From NCBI GenBank assembly GCA_037130845.1, contig JBAXSE010000006.1, positions 1 to 64,000 on the forward strand: 64,000 nucleotides of DNA, read 5' to 3'. Every line of letters begins with the position of its first letter. Within the stretch, counting starts at the first letter, position 1. The position numbers and the translations under genes are program-made. Under the pieces are notes generated by a model, which did no database searches, had not been told where the DNA came from, and saw only the letters and a program-made list of their open reading frames with translations. Origin of the DNA: 1-14-0-10-37-14 sp037130845 (GTDB lineage Bacteria; Patescibacteriota; Patescibacteriia; Patescibacteriales; Patescibacteriaceae). This document shows positions 1 to 9,400 of this stretch, one piece after another.

Positions 1-44
1 TGCGCGATTCGGGTTCGTGCAATTGGGTTTAACGTGTTCTGTGT
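1..44 (+). pseudogene. tRNA-Pro fragment at window edge
   Basis: Bases 1-20 repeat the anticodon arm of the intact tRNA-Pro(CGG) further downstream, and bases 21-44 repeat the spacer that precedes that gene. The T arm and 3' acceptor strand are absent, so this piece cannot fold as a tRNA. It is the tail of one unit in a tandem array with a period of about 68 nt, ignoring the insertion in the next copy. The left part lies outside the window. Confidence 0.6.
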
Positions 45-119
45 CGGGCTGTGGTCGCCTCCCCGGCGACCCGCCGAGGAGGCGGGTATAAAGGTATTAT
101 GCGCGATTCGGGTTCGTGC
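45..119 (+). pseudogene. Broken tRNA-Pro copy with palindrome inserted in D arm
   Basis: The copy starts with the same acceptor strand (CGGGCTG) as the intact gene at 144. After ten bases it is interrupted by about 32 nt (55-86) that form a GC-rich inverted repeat (CGCCTCC at 56-62 against GGAGGCG at 78-84). The tRNA sequence then resumes and runs through the anticodon arm to 119. It lacks the T arm and 3' acceptor strand, and the spacer of the next copy follows at once. It is therefore a partial tandem duplicate carrying an insertion. Confidence 0.65.
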
Positions 120-143
120 AATTGGGTTTAACGTGTTCTGTGT

Positions 144-214
144 CGGGCTGTGGTATAAAGGTATTATGCGCGATTCGGGTTCGTGCGATCGCGGTTCAAT
201 TCCGCGCAGCCCGA
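144..214 (+). tRNA. tRNA-Pro (anticodon CGG)
   Basis: The acceptor strands CGGGCTG (144-150) and CAGCCCG (207-213) pair perfectly and are followed by discriminator A214. The D loop contains GG. The anticodon stem CGCGA/TCGTG encloses the loop TTCGGGT, which gives anticodon CGG with U33 and G37. The T stem CGCGG/CCGCG encloses TTCAATT. CCA is not encoded. The folded length of 71 nt suits a class I tRNA. The flanks extend the acceptor helix outward as a further inverted repeat (127-143 against 214-230). Confidence 0.9.
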
Positions 215-252
215 CATAGAACAAGTTAAAGATAGCGGTTTAATGGAGTTTA

Positions 253-267
253 TCCGCCCAGGGCGGA
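253..267. repeat. Short GC-rich palindrome
   Basis: TCCGCCC and GGGCGGA flank a single A. It belongs to the loose class of CCGCC/GGCGG palindromes that recur between genes in this window. It lies between the two tRNA-Pro genes and has no T tract, so it is not an obvious terminator. Confidence 0.5.
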
Positions 268-338
268 CGCAGTCCAACAGAATGCATGTGATGAAACCGA
301 TTTTATTTAATCGATAATTCGTAATTGATAATTGATTA

Positions 339-417
339 CGGGTTGTAGTATAGTGGTAGTACCCGCCTTCGCTCTTCGCAGGCTCAGAACTACGGACGGG
401 CGCAGCGCGTGCGCACG
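339..417 (+). pseudogene. tRNA-Pro(GGG)-like relic interrupted by palindrome
   Basis: Bases 339-362 match the acceptor strand and D arm of the intact tRNA-Pro(GGG) at 467 with one change (CGGGTTG for CGGGCTG). The sequence then enters an imperfect palindrome (CCCGCC near 362 to GGGCG near 402) and continues into a GC-rich stretch with no recognisable T arm or 3' acceptor strand. It is best read as a dead copy of the neighbouring tRNA with an element inserted near the D arm/anticodon boundary. Confidence 0.55.
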
Positions 418-466
418 CTTAATATTTTACTTTTGTCTATATCGATTATAGTAAAAATCTTAACAA

Positions 467-537
467 CGGGCTGTAGTATAGTGGTAGTACGCGTGCATGG
501 GGTGCATGTAGTCGCGGTCCGATTCCGCGCAGCCCGA
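467..537 (+). tRNA. tRNA-Pro (anticodon GGG)
   Basis: CGGGCTG (467-473) pairs fully with CAGCCCG (530-536), and the discriminator is A537. The D arm holds GTGGTAG. The anticodon stem CGTGC/GCATG (with one G-T pair) encloses ATGGGGT, which gives anticodon GGG with U33 and G37. The T stem CGCGG/CCGCG encloses TCCGATT. CCA is not encoded. Its acceptor and T arms are almost identical to those of the CGG isoacceptor at 144, so the two genes are local duplicates that diverged at the anticodon arm. Confidence 0.92.
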
Positions 538-603
538 CATGACATTTTGCCGAGGGCAAAATGAATTAATGATTAAGAATTATTTATTTAGAACATATCA
601 AAG

Positions 604-624
604 AACACCTCTCGGTGTTTTTTT
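604..624 (+). terminator. Intrinsic terminator after tRNA-Pro cluster
   Basis: The arms AACACC and GGTGTT enclose TCTC and run straight into seven T residues. A separate hairpin without a T tract (543-563, CATTTTGCC/GGCAAAATG) lies just after the tRNA and could help 3' processing. Confidence 0.8.
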
Positions 625-673
625 GTATTAAAAACTTTGGTTATTTGTTCTTTTCGACTGTCGCGGACTATGG

Positions 674-679
674 TATAAT
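674..679 (+). promoter_or_regulatory. Extended -10 promoter (TGG TATAAT)
   Basis: A perfect TATAAT is preceded by TGG, an extended -10 element. No good -35 box lies 17 bp upstream. It precedes the solute-binding protein gene, with transcription expected to start near 686 and a leader of roughly 50 nt to the ATG at 739. Confidence 0.65.
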
Positions 680-738
680 GCAATTTGTAATAAGTGAACA
701 AAGGAATACATAAGCATTATCTTAAACAAGCTAGGTGT

Positions 739-1737
739 ATGAAAAAGATTATTTTAATAACGGTTGTTGTCTTGGCAACTGCTCTGATCGGCGGCTATTT
801 TTATTATCAGCAGATTCGGCCCAATAATTTGGAAAAAATTACTTATGGATGGAATGCTTGGCCGGGTGAATTGCCGTATTTGGTGGCCTATGAACGAGGG
901 TTTTTTAAACAAGAAGGCTTGGATGTTAATTTGGTGGAAGAGGGCAATTATGTTAATCTGCTGAGCGATTTAACTGCCGGTAAAATTAATTTTTCCGGCG
1001 GCACCGCATTGATTGACGTGGTGGCAAAAGATAGCCAAGGAGAAAAGCTGAAGATCATCTTGGCGACCGATTATTCCGACGGCGCCGACGGCATTATCGC
1101 TAAAAATGAAATTAAAAACGTCAGCCAGCTCAAAGGCAAGAGGATAGCCGTAGAAGTAGGCACTTTGGGAGAATATCTGTTATATGATGCTTTGAAGAAG
1201 AGTAATCTCAATCTGACTGATGTCCAAATTGTCAACCTCTCGGCGCAAGAATCGGCAAACGCTTTTGCTTCTAATTCGGTTGATGCGGCGGTTACTTATG
1301 AGCCGTATTATTCGCAAGTTATGAAGCTCGGCAAAGGCTGGGGCATCTATACTTCGGCTGACTCGCCGGGGTTGATTATCGATGCCTTGGTCTTTAAGAG
1401 CGATTATGTGGCCAATAATCCAACCAAAGTGGCGGCGGTAACGCGAGCATACTTTAAGGCTATGGATTTTATCGCTGCCAATCCTGATGCGGCTTATGAG
1501 ATTGGCGCTAAATATTTTAAGATTTCGGCTGCCGAATTAAAGGCCCAGTTTGCCACTATCAAGCTGGTAGGCTTAGGCGGCAATCAAAATCTGATGGCGT
1601 ATAATACCAACAGAGATTCTTTGCACGGCCTTATTCGACAGGCTGGTGTATTTTTAAAGGAAAAAGGGCTTATCAGGGACATGATTGATTCTACGGAAAT
1701 TATTGACCCAAGCTTTGTTAGAGAAATAATCAAATAA
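739..1737 (+). CDS. Membrane-anchored NitT/TauT (NMT1/THI5-like) solute-binding protein
   Basis: The protein resembles the periplasmic-binding fold of nitrate/taurine/thiamine-precursor transporters. After one N-terminal membrane segment (about residues 4-23) come 'YGWNAWPGELPYLVAYERGF', a 'GGTALIDVV' ligand loop, 'LKGKRIAVEVGTLGEYLL' and 'VDAAVTYEPY', all typical of that family. The anchor lacks a lipobox cysteine, so it is probably tethered by the uncleaved helix. I chose the ATG at 739 because the hydrophobic anchor begins there; an in-frame GTG at 694 would add 15 unlikely residues. No permease or ATPase gene is nearby. The next gene, four bases downstream, is a Cache-HAMP sensor, so a role in ligand sensing is at least as likely as uptake. 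The substrate cannot be told. Confidence 0.8.
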   Translation: MKKIILITVVVLATALIGGYFYYQQIRPNNLEKITYGWNAWPGELPYLVAYERGFFKQEGLDVNLVEEGNYVNLLSDLTAGKINFSGGTALIDVVAKDSQGEKLKIILATDYSDGADGIIAKNEIKNVSQLKGKRIAVEVGTLGEYLLYDALKKSNLNLTDVQIVNLSAQESANAFASNSVDAAVTYEPYYSQVMKLGKGWGIYTSADSPGLIIDALVFKSDYVANNPTKVAAVTRAYFKAMDFIAANPDAAYEIGAKYFKISAAELKAQFATIKLVGLGGNQNLMAYNTNRDSLHGLIRQAGVFLKEKGLIRDMIDSTEIIDPSFVREIIK

Positions 1738-1741
1738 TCTT

Positions 1742-3043
1742 ATGTCTATTAAGATAAAATTAATTTTAGCGGTAGTTGGCGTTTTGGCTATTGTAGGCAC
1801 AGTTATGGGCATGGTAGTTTTTTGGCAAAATGACAAGAACTTAACCACTCATTTTAATAGCGACATCAAAAATAATATCAGTTATACCTTTCAGTTGGCC
1901 GACTTATATTTAAGCGGTGCTGAAAATAGCCTTAGTAATTTGGCGACTGATCCTTTGGTTGTACGGGCGTTAGAAACAAAAGATCCGGCTTTGTTGGCGC
2001 AAGTCTCACAAAAGCTGACTAATATTAATGATACGGTGGACGTTATCGAGAATATCGACTTGCATCAGATAGTCGGTCCATCTTGCATTCTTTTGTCTGG
2101 CGACAAAGAGTCGCTCCCATTTGTCGGTACCGATTTTTCCGGCCGTGATTATTGCCAAGGACTATTAAAGACCAAGCAAATTTATCTTTCTTCCGCCTTT
2201 ATCAGTACGGTTAGCAAGAAGCCTGTTTTGGCGGTAGCGATCCCGATTAAGAATTCTAAAGATGAGCTGATCGGCGATATTGTAGGGCTGGTTGATTTGA
2301 CCGAACTGCGCGCCTATCTGTGGGATTTGCAGAAAAATAGCGTCGTCGACATGATTGATCATAATGGCGTACAGTTTTTGAACACGCAGAAAATAATAAC
2401 AGACTTGAATCAATCTGGCGGCAAAGAAGAAGGCGAAATCATCGAAGTCAAAAAAAGATTAGCCAATGGTCAAATAGAGGGCTACTTTAAGGTAAATAAT
2501 AGCTTTGTCGGCTATAAATCCAATGGCAGGCTGACTATTATTTATGAGAAATTAGATGCTGAACTGTCGGCTTTTAGCGACACGGTAAACTTTACTATCC
2601 TATTATCTTTGATAGTTGCCATTCTTTTGACTATTTTAATTATATATTTGTTTGTCAGCCAGATTACCAAGAGGATTTCGCGGCTTAGTCATATAACGCA
2701 AGAAATCGCCGCCGGCAAGTTTAATAATAGAATCGGCGAATCAGAAACAGCAGTCGGCGACGAGGTTGGCGTGTTAGCGAAGTCCTTTAATGAAATGGTG
2801 GGCAAAATTACCGCAGCCTACAAAAGTTTGGAGAATAAGGTTAAGGAACGGACGGCGGAGGTGGAAGAGAAAAACAAGAAGTTGGAAGCGGCGGCAGGGG
2901 AATTAAAAAAAACGGTAGATTTATTGAATAAAACAAACAAGGCGATGGTTGGCAGGGAGCTGAAGATGGTTGAGCTTAAGAAGAAAATGTCAGCAATGGA
3001 AAAGGAAGCGCAGCTCGGCAAATCCAAGGAAACCGGCATGTAA
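1742..3043 (+). CDS. Cache-HAMP membrane sensor without output domain
   Basis: The 433-residue protein has an N-terminal transmembrane helix (about 5-27) and an extracytoplasmic region of about 250 residues. The latter contains a dCache-like core ('GTDFSGRDYCQGLL', then 'KKPVLAVAIPI' and 'GDIVGLVDL'). A second helix follows (about 282-305), then a HAMP domain (about 305-360, 'ISRLSHITQEIAAGKF' and 'DEVGVLAKSFNEMV') and a long charged coiled coil to the end ('KVKERTAEVEEKNKKLE'). In sensor kinases and chemoreceptors that coiled coil leads into HisKA, PAS or MCP modules, but here the protein simply stops. It is translationally close to the binding-protein gene upstream. It may signal through a separate partner or act as a structural sensor. 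Confidence 0.8.
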   Translation: MSIKIKLILAVVGVLAIVGTVMGMVVFWQNDKNLTTHFNSDIKNNISYTFQLADLYLSGAENSLSNLATDPLVVRALETKDPALLAQVSQKLTNINDTVDVIENIDLHQIVGPSCILLSGDKESLPFVGTDFSGRDYCQGLLKTKQIYLSSAFISTVSKKPVLAVAIPIKNSKDELIGDIVGLVDLTELRAYLWDLQKNSVVDMIDHNGVQFLNTQKIITDLNQSGGKEEGEIIEVKKRLANGQIEGYFKVNNSFVGYKSNGRLTIIYEKLDAELSAFSDTVNFTILLSLIVAILLTILIIYLFVSQITKRISRLSHITQEIAAGKFNNRIGESETAVGDEVGVLAKSFNEMVGKITAAYKSLENKVKERTAEVEEKNKKLEAAAGELKKTVDLLNKTNKAMVGRELKMVELKKKMSAMEKEAQLGKSKETGM

Positions 3044-3108
3044 GGCCGGTTGACAATCCCTGTCGAGCAGGGGATATTGGAGTAAATAACGGTAGTTTGC
3101 CTTTTTCT

Positions 3109-3143
3109 AAAGCCTCTAGGACTTAAAGTTTGAGAGGCTTTTT
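3109..3143 (+). terminator. Intrinsic terminator after sensor operon
   Basis: AAAGCCTCT and AGAGGCTTT pair around a loop of about 15 nt and end in a T run. It closes the binding protein/sensor operon. Confidence 0.8.
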
Positions 3144-3168
3144 ATTAACCAAAACAAGCATAAATATC

Positions 3169-3214
3169 AACAAAACTCACTCCAGTATACTAGTATACTG
3201 GAGTGAGTTTTGTT
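3169..3214. repeat. Perfect 46-bp palindrome
   Basis: Bases 3169-3191 are the exact reverse complement of 3192-3214, centred on ACTAGT, with AACAAAACTCACTCC at the outer arm. There is no T tract. Possible roles are a non-autonomous element, an operator for a dimeric regulator, or a cruciform. The inner arm sequence (ACTCACTC) recurs in the inverted repeat at 34529-34572. Confidence 0.85.
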
Positions 3215-3304
3215 AAAGAAGGAGAAGTTGTTTGGGGCGGTGCGCAATGTAGCTATGGTGATTCTAAATATGTAATAATTAGCAGCTGTGGTGTTGTGAA
3301 ATGA
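3203..3304 (+). CDS. Possible 33-aa microprotein or gene remnant
   Basis: An open frame from GTG 3203 to TGA 3302-3304 encodes a peptide containing 'GGAQCSYGDSKYVIISSCG', whose composition looks protein-like. A purine-rich stretch (AAGAAGGAGAAG) lies inside the frame. It begins within the right arm of the 46-bp palindrome and has no recognisable homologue. It could be the stub of a decayed secreted-protein gene rather than an expressed gene. Confidence 0.2.
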   Translation: MSFVKEGEVVWGGAQCSYGDSKYVIISSCGVVK

Positions 3305-3342
3305 TGTATTGAGCCCTTGTTTATCTGGCTTTTGATATGTGT

Positions 3343-3348
3343 TATAAT
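3343..3348 (+). promoter_or_regulatory. Promoter of giant gene 1
   Basis: TATAAT lies within TGTGTTATAATTAT, 62 bases before the ATG. The -10 box and about 30 downstream bases (ending GTTGATAACTT) recur upstream of giant gene 2 at 22992-23031. In this copy GTTATC and GATAAC in the leader can pair. Confidence 0.65.
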
Positions 3349-3410
3349 TATGTGAACGGTTATCTTGTTGATAACTTTGAAATGCAAATAGTAAAATTTA
3401 ATAATCTCCT

Positions 3411-6400
3411 ATGTTTAAAATCAAAGTGTCGGGCGTCAATGTAGCGAGGGCGCTGGTTTTGTTTTTTGGCGGTTTATTCGTCGTGTCAGCTGGATCGGTT
3501 TTGGCTGTGGCCGTTTCTTGCGGGCCGGTGGTCGGCAACTCCGGCACTTGCGTCGGCTTTCCTGGAGCGACTTATAATACCAGCTATAATAGCGCCTTAA
3601 AGGCCTATCAATGGAAATGCCCTGGCATGATTACGTTTTGCTCTTCGAATTCCAATGCGACCTCCTCGAGCACCGGTATTTTTGGCGCTACGGCTCCGGC
3701 TGTAGTTCCTCCAAGCGCTGTTGAAGCTGGTAAAACCCAGCGCTGCTATAAGGAAGGCCTTGATGCTTCCTGTAATGCTTTCTGTGAACAGGTGCATGCG
3801 CCGGACCCTTGGCCAAGTGTCTGTCACGCAACGGGATGGGAAGCGCGCATCCAATCTAATGGCATCATTGACCATAATAATAATTTTTTTAGTGATTTAT
3901 CAAGCGGTTGTTCTAACGTAATGTATACGAATTTGGCTCAATGCATAAGCGGCTATTGTAATTGCGCTTATTATGTTTTTAACTATTCCCTTGGTAATAT
4001 ATGTCGAATTGATTCGAAGACCGGTAAGGCCATTTGGGGCAAAGCTGAGTGCACTGATGATGCTAGCTGCCTTAAATATGCTGCGGAATGCGCGACGAAT
4101 AAGAATGGCACAAAGGGGTATAATACTTATACCTCTACCTGTGCCGACTGTGAATGCAAAAAAAATATAGAATTCGTGCCTTGCAATCCTGGGTGGAGTT
4201 GTATGACTGATGCTGAGCATATTGCCGCCGCTTCAAAGGGCACAATGAAATTGCGAGACTTTTCTACAGCGCTGGGAGTTGGTTGTTACAAAGATCCTTG
4301 TGATAAGTCTAGCGCCGTTAACGGCGGCTGGTCTGATTTAAAATTTGATCATGACGAATCGGCAGGTGAATGCAATTATAAGACTTGTTCGAAGGCTATT
4401 GCTCGAGTATATAAGAGGGTTTGTAATAACCCTGCGCCTAATGAGTGCGGAAAGGACTGCGAGGGGTCAGATACGGTTATGAGACCGGTTAACGTGCCTT
4501 GTTTTGGCAATCCGGAGTGGGTCAAAGGAGACGAACAAAAAAAAGTTGAACATGTTTGCAGTGCCACCAAGCCTTGCAGAGAGGACGATATAATCACTAC
4601 AACATATAATTGTGACAAAAAGTGCGGTACTAAAGATTGCACGGGGTGCGCTGATCTAGGCAAGGTAATCTCACTGAAAGACGGGGTATGCGTAGTTCAG
4701 AATATTAACAGCGATAGGGCGTGCCCTGATCGTAAATTTATATGTGATCTATTGGCAGCTGGCGCTTTGCCGACTGGCGCCAAATGGTGGACAGTTGGCA
4801 GCTACCAACAGAAATGCGAAGTGGTAGGTGGAGCTGGAGTCTGGACGCCGAAAAACTCCACCACTTCTTATAACACGGAACAATCCTCTACGGAGTGTCG
4901 CTATATTTGTGATGAGAATCATATCTATGATGAGTCTTCCCGCCGTTGCGTCGGCAAGACTAAAATTAATGATTGTCCAATATTGACTAATAAATGCGCC
5001 AGTTATGTGGCTGGCCACAGTGTGATTATTCAGACTTACAATGATACCCTGAAGCCGCCTGGCTACGCTCCGAGCGATGAAGCGGTTAAGCAGCTTTTGA
5101 AGCCTGTCTATTTTGCCGGTAATTCCAGTGTCGTTAAGGGTTGTGATTATGAATGTTCTGCTCCGAATACTCACTATGATATTGATAAAAAAGCATGTGT
5201 TCCTGATACAAGGTTATCGGAATGCACCGATTTGCAGCGATATCTACGCAGTGCGGTCAAAAAATATACTATCGTAGGCAGTAAATTCAAGCAGACTTGG
5301 ACTTGCGCCAGCGGTCCTTGGACGCCGCCCGCCAAGAACATGAGCTATAAGAGCGCTGATGGCGAATGTTCCTTTGCTTGCGACGAGAACAACGGTTATA
5401 TTTGGGATGGTAAAGATTGCATTAAATTGATATGCGATCCAAAGAAGTGCGAAGAGCCCAATCAAGTGGGTTGGAAGTGGGTGGCTGACGGAACTTTTAA
5501 TCGGACCGTAGATAGGACTGCGCGTCCGCCTGTTTGCATCCCGTCAAAATGCGCAGCGGCGCATGTCGGCGATATTAGCGATTGCGGTTGTTTCTATGAT
5601 TGCGCAGATGATTATACTTGGGACGCAAGTACCAAAAAGTGCATCAATGAACGGACTGTAGATTGCACGCCTAAAACATTGCCGGCTTACACCAAAGAAA
5701 ACAGCGTAACTCGCATCAAACAAACCTATAGCAAAGCCAAAGGCTGGACTCCTGCCAATGGTTATGAATATGATACCGTTGCCAGCGATTCCGAGTGCCG
5801 TTATCATTGTCTGCCTGATGACAAGGATTATACATATACTTGGGTTGATGCGGCTACCGGCTGTACGCGAACGGCTAAGCCGAAGGATTGCGGCGGCACT
5901 GACCCGACTACGGATCCGACCAAGACAAGTTGTAATTATGTCATCGGGCCCAAAAAATATACAGACCCTTATCGTCCCTCTTCTTGGACTTATAGCAAGC
6001 TGCAAGATGGCGCTGCCACTGAGTCAGCCCCTTGCACCTGGCATTGCGCCGCTAATTCCAGCTATGCGAATGGCATTTGCGTGCCGGACACGCAGCCGTA
6101 TAATTGCAGCGGCAAGCCTGATAATTCCTTTTGGAATCTGATTGATCATTATGACCGCACATGGAACTGCCAAGATGGGACCTTTAATCCCGATGCCAGA
6201 ACTGCCGCCTATACGCCTAATGATCAGCCTAGCAACCCGGATAACTGCGCCAATGGCGTTTCCGGCACCTGCCTTTGTTTATGGAGTTGTGATAAGGGTT
6301 ATGTGGTAAATAGCGATCATACGGCTTGCGTGTTAGGTGAAAAAAAGTGCGACGCCAAGCCAGAACCGGGGACCGAGTGGAATACAAAAGATGCAAAAGA

Positions 6401-9400
6401 TACATATATCGGTACTAATCCTGGGACGATTTATAGCGAGACGGAAGGCGATTGTCATTATAAATGCGCTACCAGCAAGGGTTATGCCTGGGATCCGATT
6501 GAGAAAAAATGCTTGTTGAAGTGCGGCGGCAATCCGCCGAATCTGGAGCCTTACGATACTGACGGCAAGACCAGTCTGAGTGTTATCTTGGGCCCTGAGG
6601 TTTACTCGGATGCCAGCTATGTCCCCAATGTTTGGACTAATAACGAAAAAGCCAGCGAACCATTGAATCCTTGCGTTTGGAAATGCAAAAAGGGATACAA
6701 GTTGAGAACCGACGGTGTTAAAGGTTGTATACTGATTGAGCCCAAGGCTTGCGAAGACAGGCCAACGGTCAAGTATGACGGCGGCGCTTATGACGAAGAC
6801 GGCGTGCTACGTTCGGGCGGCAATTATCGTACGGTTAAAATCTGTAGTCCTGCCGGTAAAGATTGCCAGTGTTGGTTGAGAGAGAATTTAAATACGGCGA
6901 TTAAACCAGATGGCAGCCCGGTGAGCGAAGGGCGTTTCGCACCTGATGGAAAAGAAGCTAATTACGATATTTATGGCTCGCTATACTATTGGCCGACTGC
7001 GATGAATGGCCAACTGGAGGCGGATTGTACTGCCAATGCCGCTGGCAGTAAGCGCTGCCGCGGGCTCTGTCCCAAGGGCTTCCATGTGGCGCAAGATGCG
7101 GAATATCGTTTGATGATGTTTAATCTAACAACTAAGGCTTTTGAAAGATTTGATCTTTTTGATCATTACATTTCTGATAGTTACTTATCTCAGAAGTTGG
7201 CAAATAGCGGCTCCTCCGCTTTTGATATCCAATTAGCCGGTTATTATAATGTGGGTAGATATAATTACTATGGCAATATGGCTTATTTTTTGACATCTTC
7301 TTCTTTTGCCAAGAACGCTTTCTATAGAAGTTCTAATACGGCGCTTAGAAGAGGTACATTGGAGTACGAATCAGCGGATATCAAGGATGCTCGCAATGCT
7401 ATGTCAGTCCGTTGTATTGCTGATGACACGAAAGATGAGGCGGCCAGTGTCGGCAAACGCCGCCTCAGTACTTGCGGCGCTCCGCCCGCAGGCGCTGCCC
7501 GGAACACCGCCTCCAGTATTACGCAGATCTATTATGGCAAAGACTGGGACGGCAAGGAAGTTTGGTGGCCAAGCACAACTCCTGCTTATAGCGCTAGCCC
7601 TAGCACTGACTATTGTTATTATAATTGCGCTAGCGGCTACTCTTGGAATGGCAGTAGTTGCGTCGTGGCTAATACTGGTTGCGGCACGGTCCCTTATGAC
7701 GGCGGGCCGAATAGCGGTTCTTACGATACTGTTAAGATCTGTGATCTAGCCAACAACAATAATTGCCAGTGTTGGCTGAAGACTAATCTCAATACCAGCA
7801 AGAAGCCGGATGGTTCGGCTATTACCAGTGGACGTTTCGCGCCGGGCGGAGATAACGCTAATTATGATACTTATGGTTCGCTCTATACTTGGGCAACTGC
7901 GATGAATGGCCAAACCGAAGAAAGCGACGACTGTCCGGCTAACACCGCCAATAACAAGCGTTGCCAAGGCATCTGTCCTAATGGCTGGCATGTGGCTCAA
8001 GATGCCGAGTATCGATTGCTACTGTACAATCTGGCTCGGGATAAAAATGAACATTTTTACGATGACGGTGATCATTATCTGTCTGATTCTGGTCTGGATG
8101 TTCAATTGGCTAGTGGCGGTTCGTCCGGCTTTGATGTGAAATTAGCGGGTAAAAATAGCAATTATTTTGGCAGTAGAGCGTTTTTCTTAACCTCGACGCA
8201 ATTTGCCGCCAAAACTTTTTATCGGTATAATGTGACTGGCTTAAGAAGGGATTTTAATAGTGGATATACGATGTCTGTTCGCTGCATCAATAATAATACG
8301 ATAGGCGAAGCTGCCAGCGTCGGCAAGCGGCGTAACAGTAATTGTAGCGCTCTGCCTGCCAATACCATCAGAAATACCACCTCCAGTATCTCCCAGATTT
8401 ATTATGGCAAGGATGCCGGCGGCGCCGAAGTCTGGTGGCCCAGTACGTCGGTGACATATAATCCTGGCGCAAGCACCAATTTTTGTTACTATACCTGCGC
8501 TACCGGCTATACCTGGAATGGCAGCGCCTGCGTGGAGATTAATAGGGCTGATTGCGGTACGGTTAAATATGATGGCGGGCCGAATGGCGGTTATTATGAT
8601 ACGGTTAAGATTTGCGATATAATGTATAATAACAATTGCCAATGCTGGCTGAAGACTAATCTAAATACTGCAAAGAAGCCGGACGGGTCGGCTATTACCA
8701 GCGGGCGTTTTGCGCCAGACGGCGACAGCTCTAATTATGCTGCTTACGGCTCGCTCTATACCTGGGATACTGCCATGAATGGCCAAACCGAAGAAAGCGA
8801 CGACTGTCCGGCTAATACTGCCAATAACAAGCGCTGCCAAGGCATCTGTCCTGATCGCTGGCACGTGGCCCAAGACGCCGAGTATCGTTTGCTTTTGTAT
8901 AATCTGGCCTGGGATAAGAATGAGAACTTCTATCTCGATAGTCATTATCTGTCCGATTCGTACTTGCCGGTCAAGTTGGCCGATGGAGGACAGTCTGCTT
9001 GGAATCTGAAGAAGGCTGGTTTTAATGACGGTTCAAGGCCTTTGGGATTTATGGGTAGCGGTAATTTTTTGACCTCTACGCAATATGAAGATCAGGCCTT
9101 TGAACGTTATAGTAATCTAGGTTTAAGAAGGAACTATGTTGATAAGAATTATGCCTTATCGTTGCGCTGTATCAGAAATGATACTGTGGGTGAGGCTAAT
9201 AGCGTCGGTAAGCGCCGAATAGTAGATTGCGCCGCCAAGCCCGCTAATACAGTATGGAATAGGACCACTAAGATCAGCCAGATTTATTATGGCAAGAACA
9301 GTCTTGGCGTCGAGGTTTGGTGGCCTAGTACGGATACGACCTATAGTAATGTCGCTAGCAATGACTACTGCTACTTTAAATGCGCTTCCGGTTATGGCTG

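Noticed and set aside
1..240. CRISPR-like direct repeats at the left edge
   Set aside because: The repeats are partial tRNA-Pro copies with a constant spacer, not short repeats with differing spacers.
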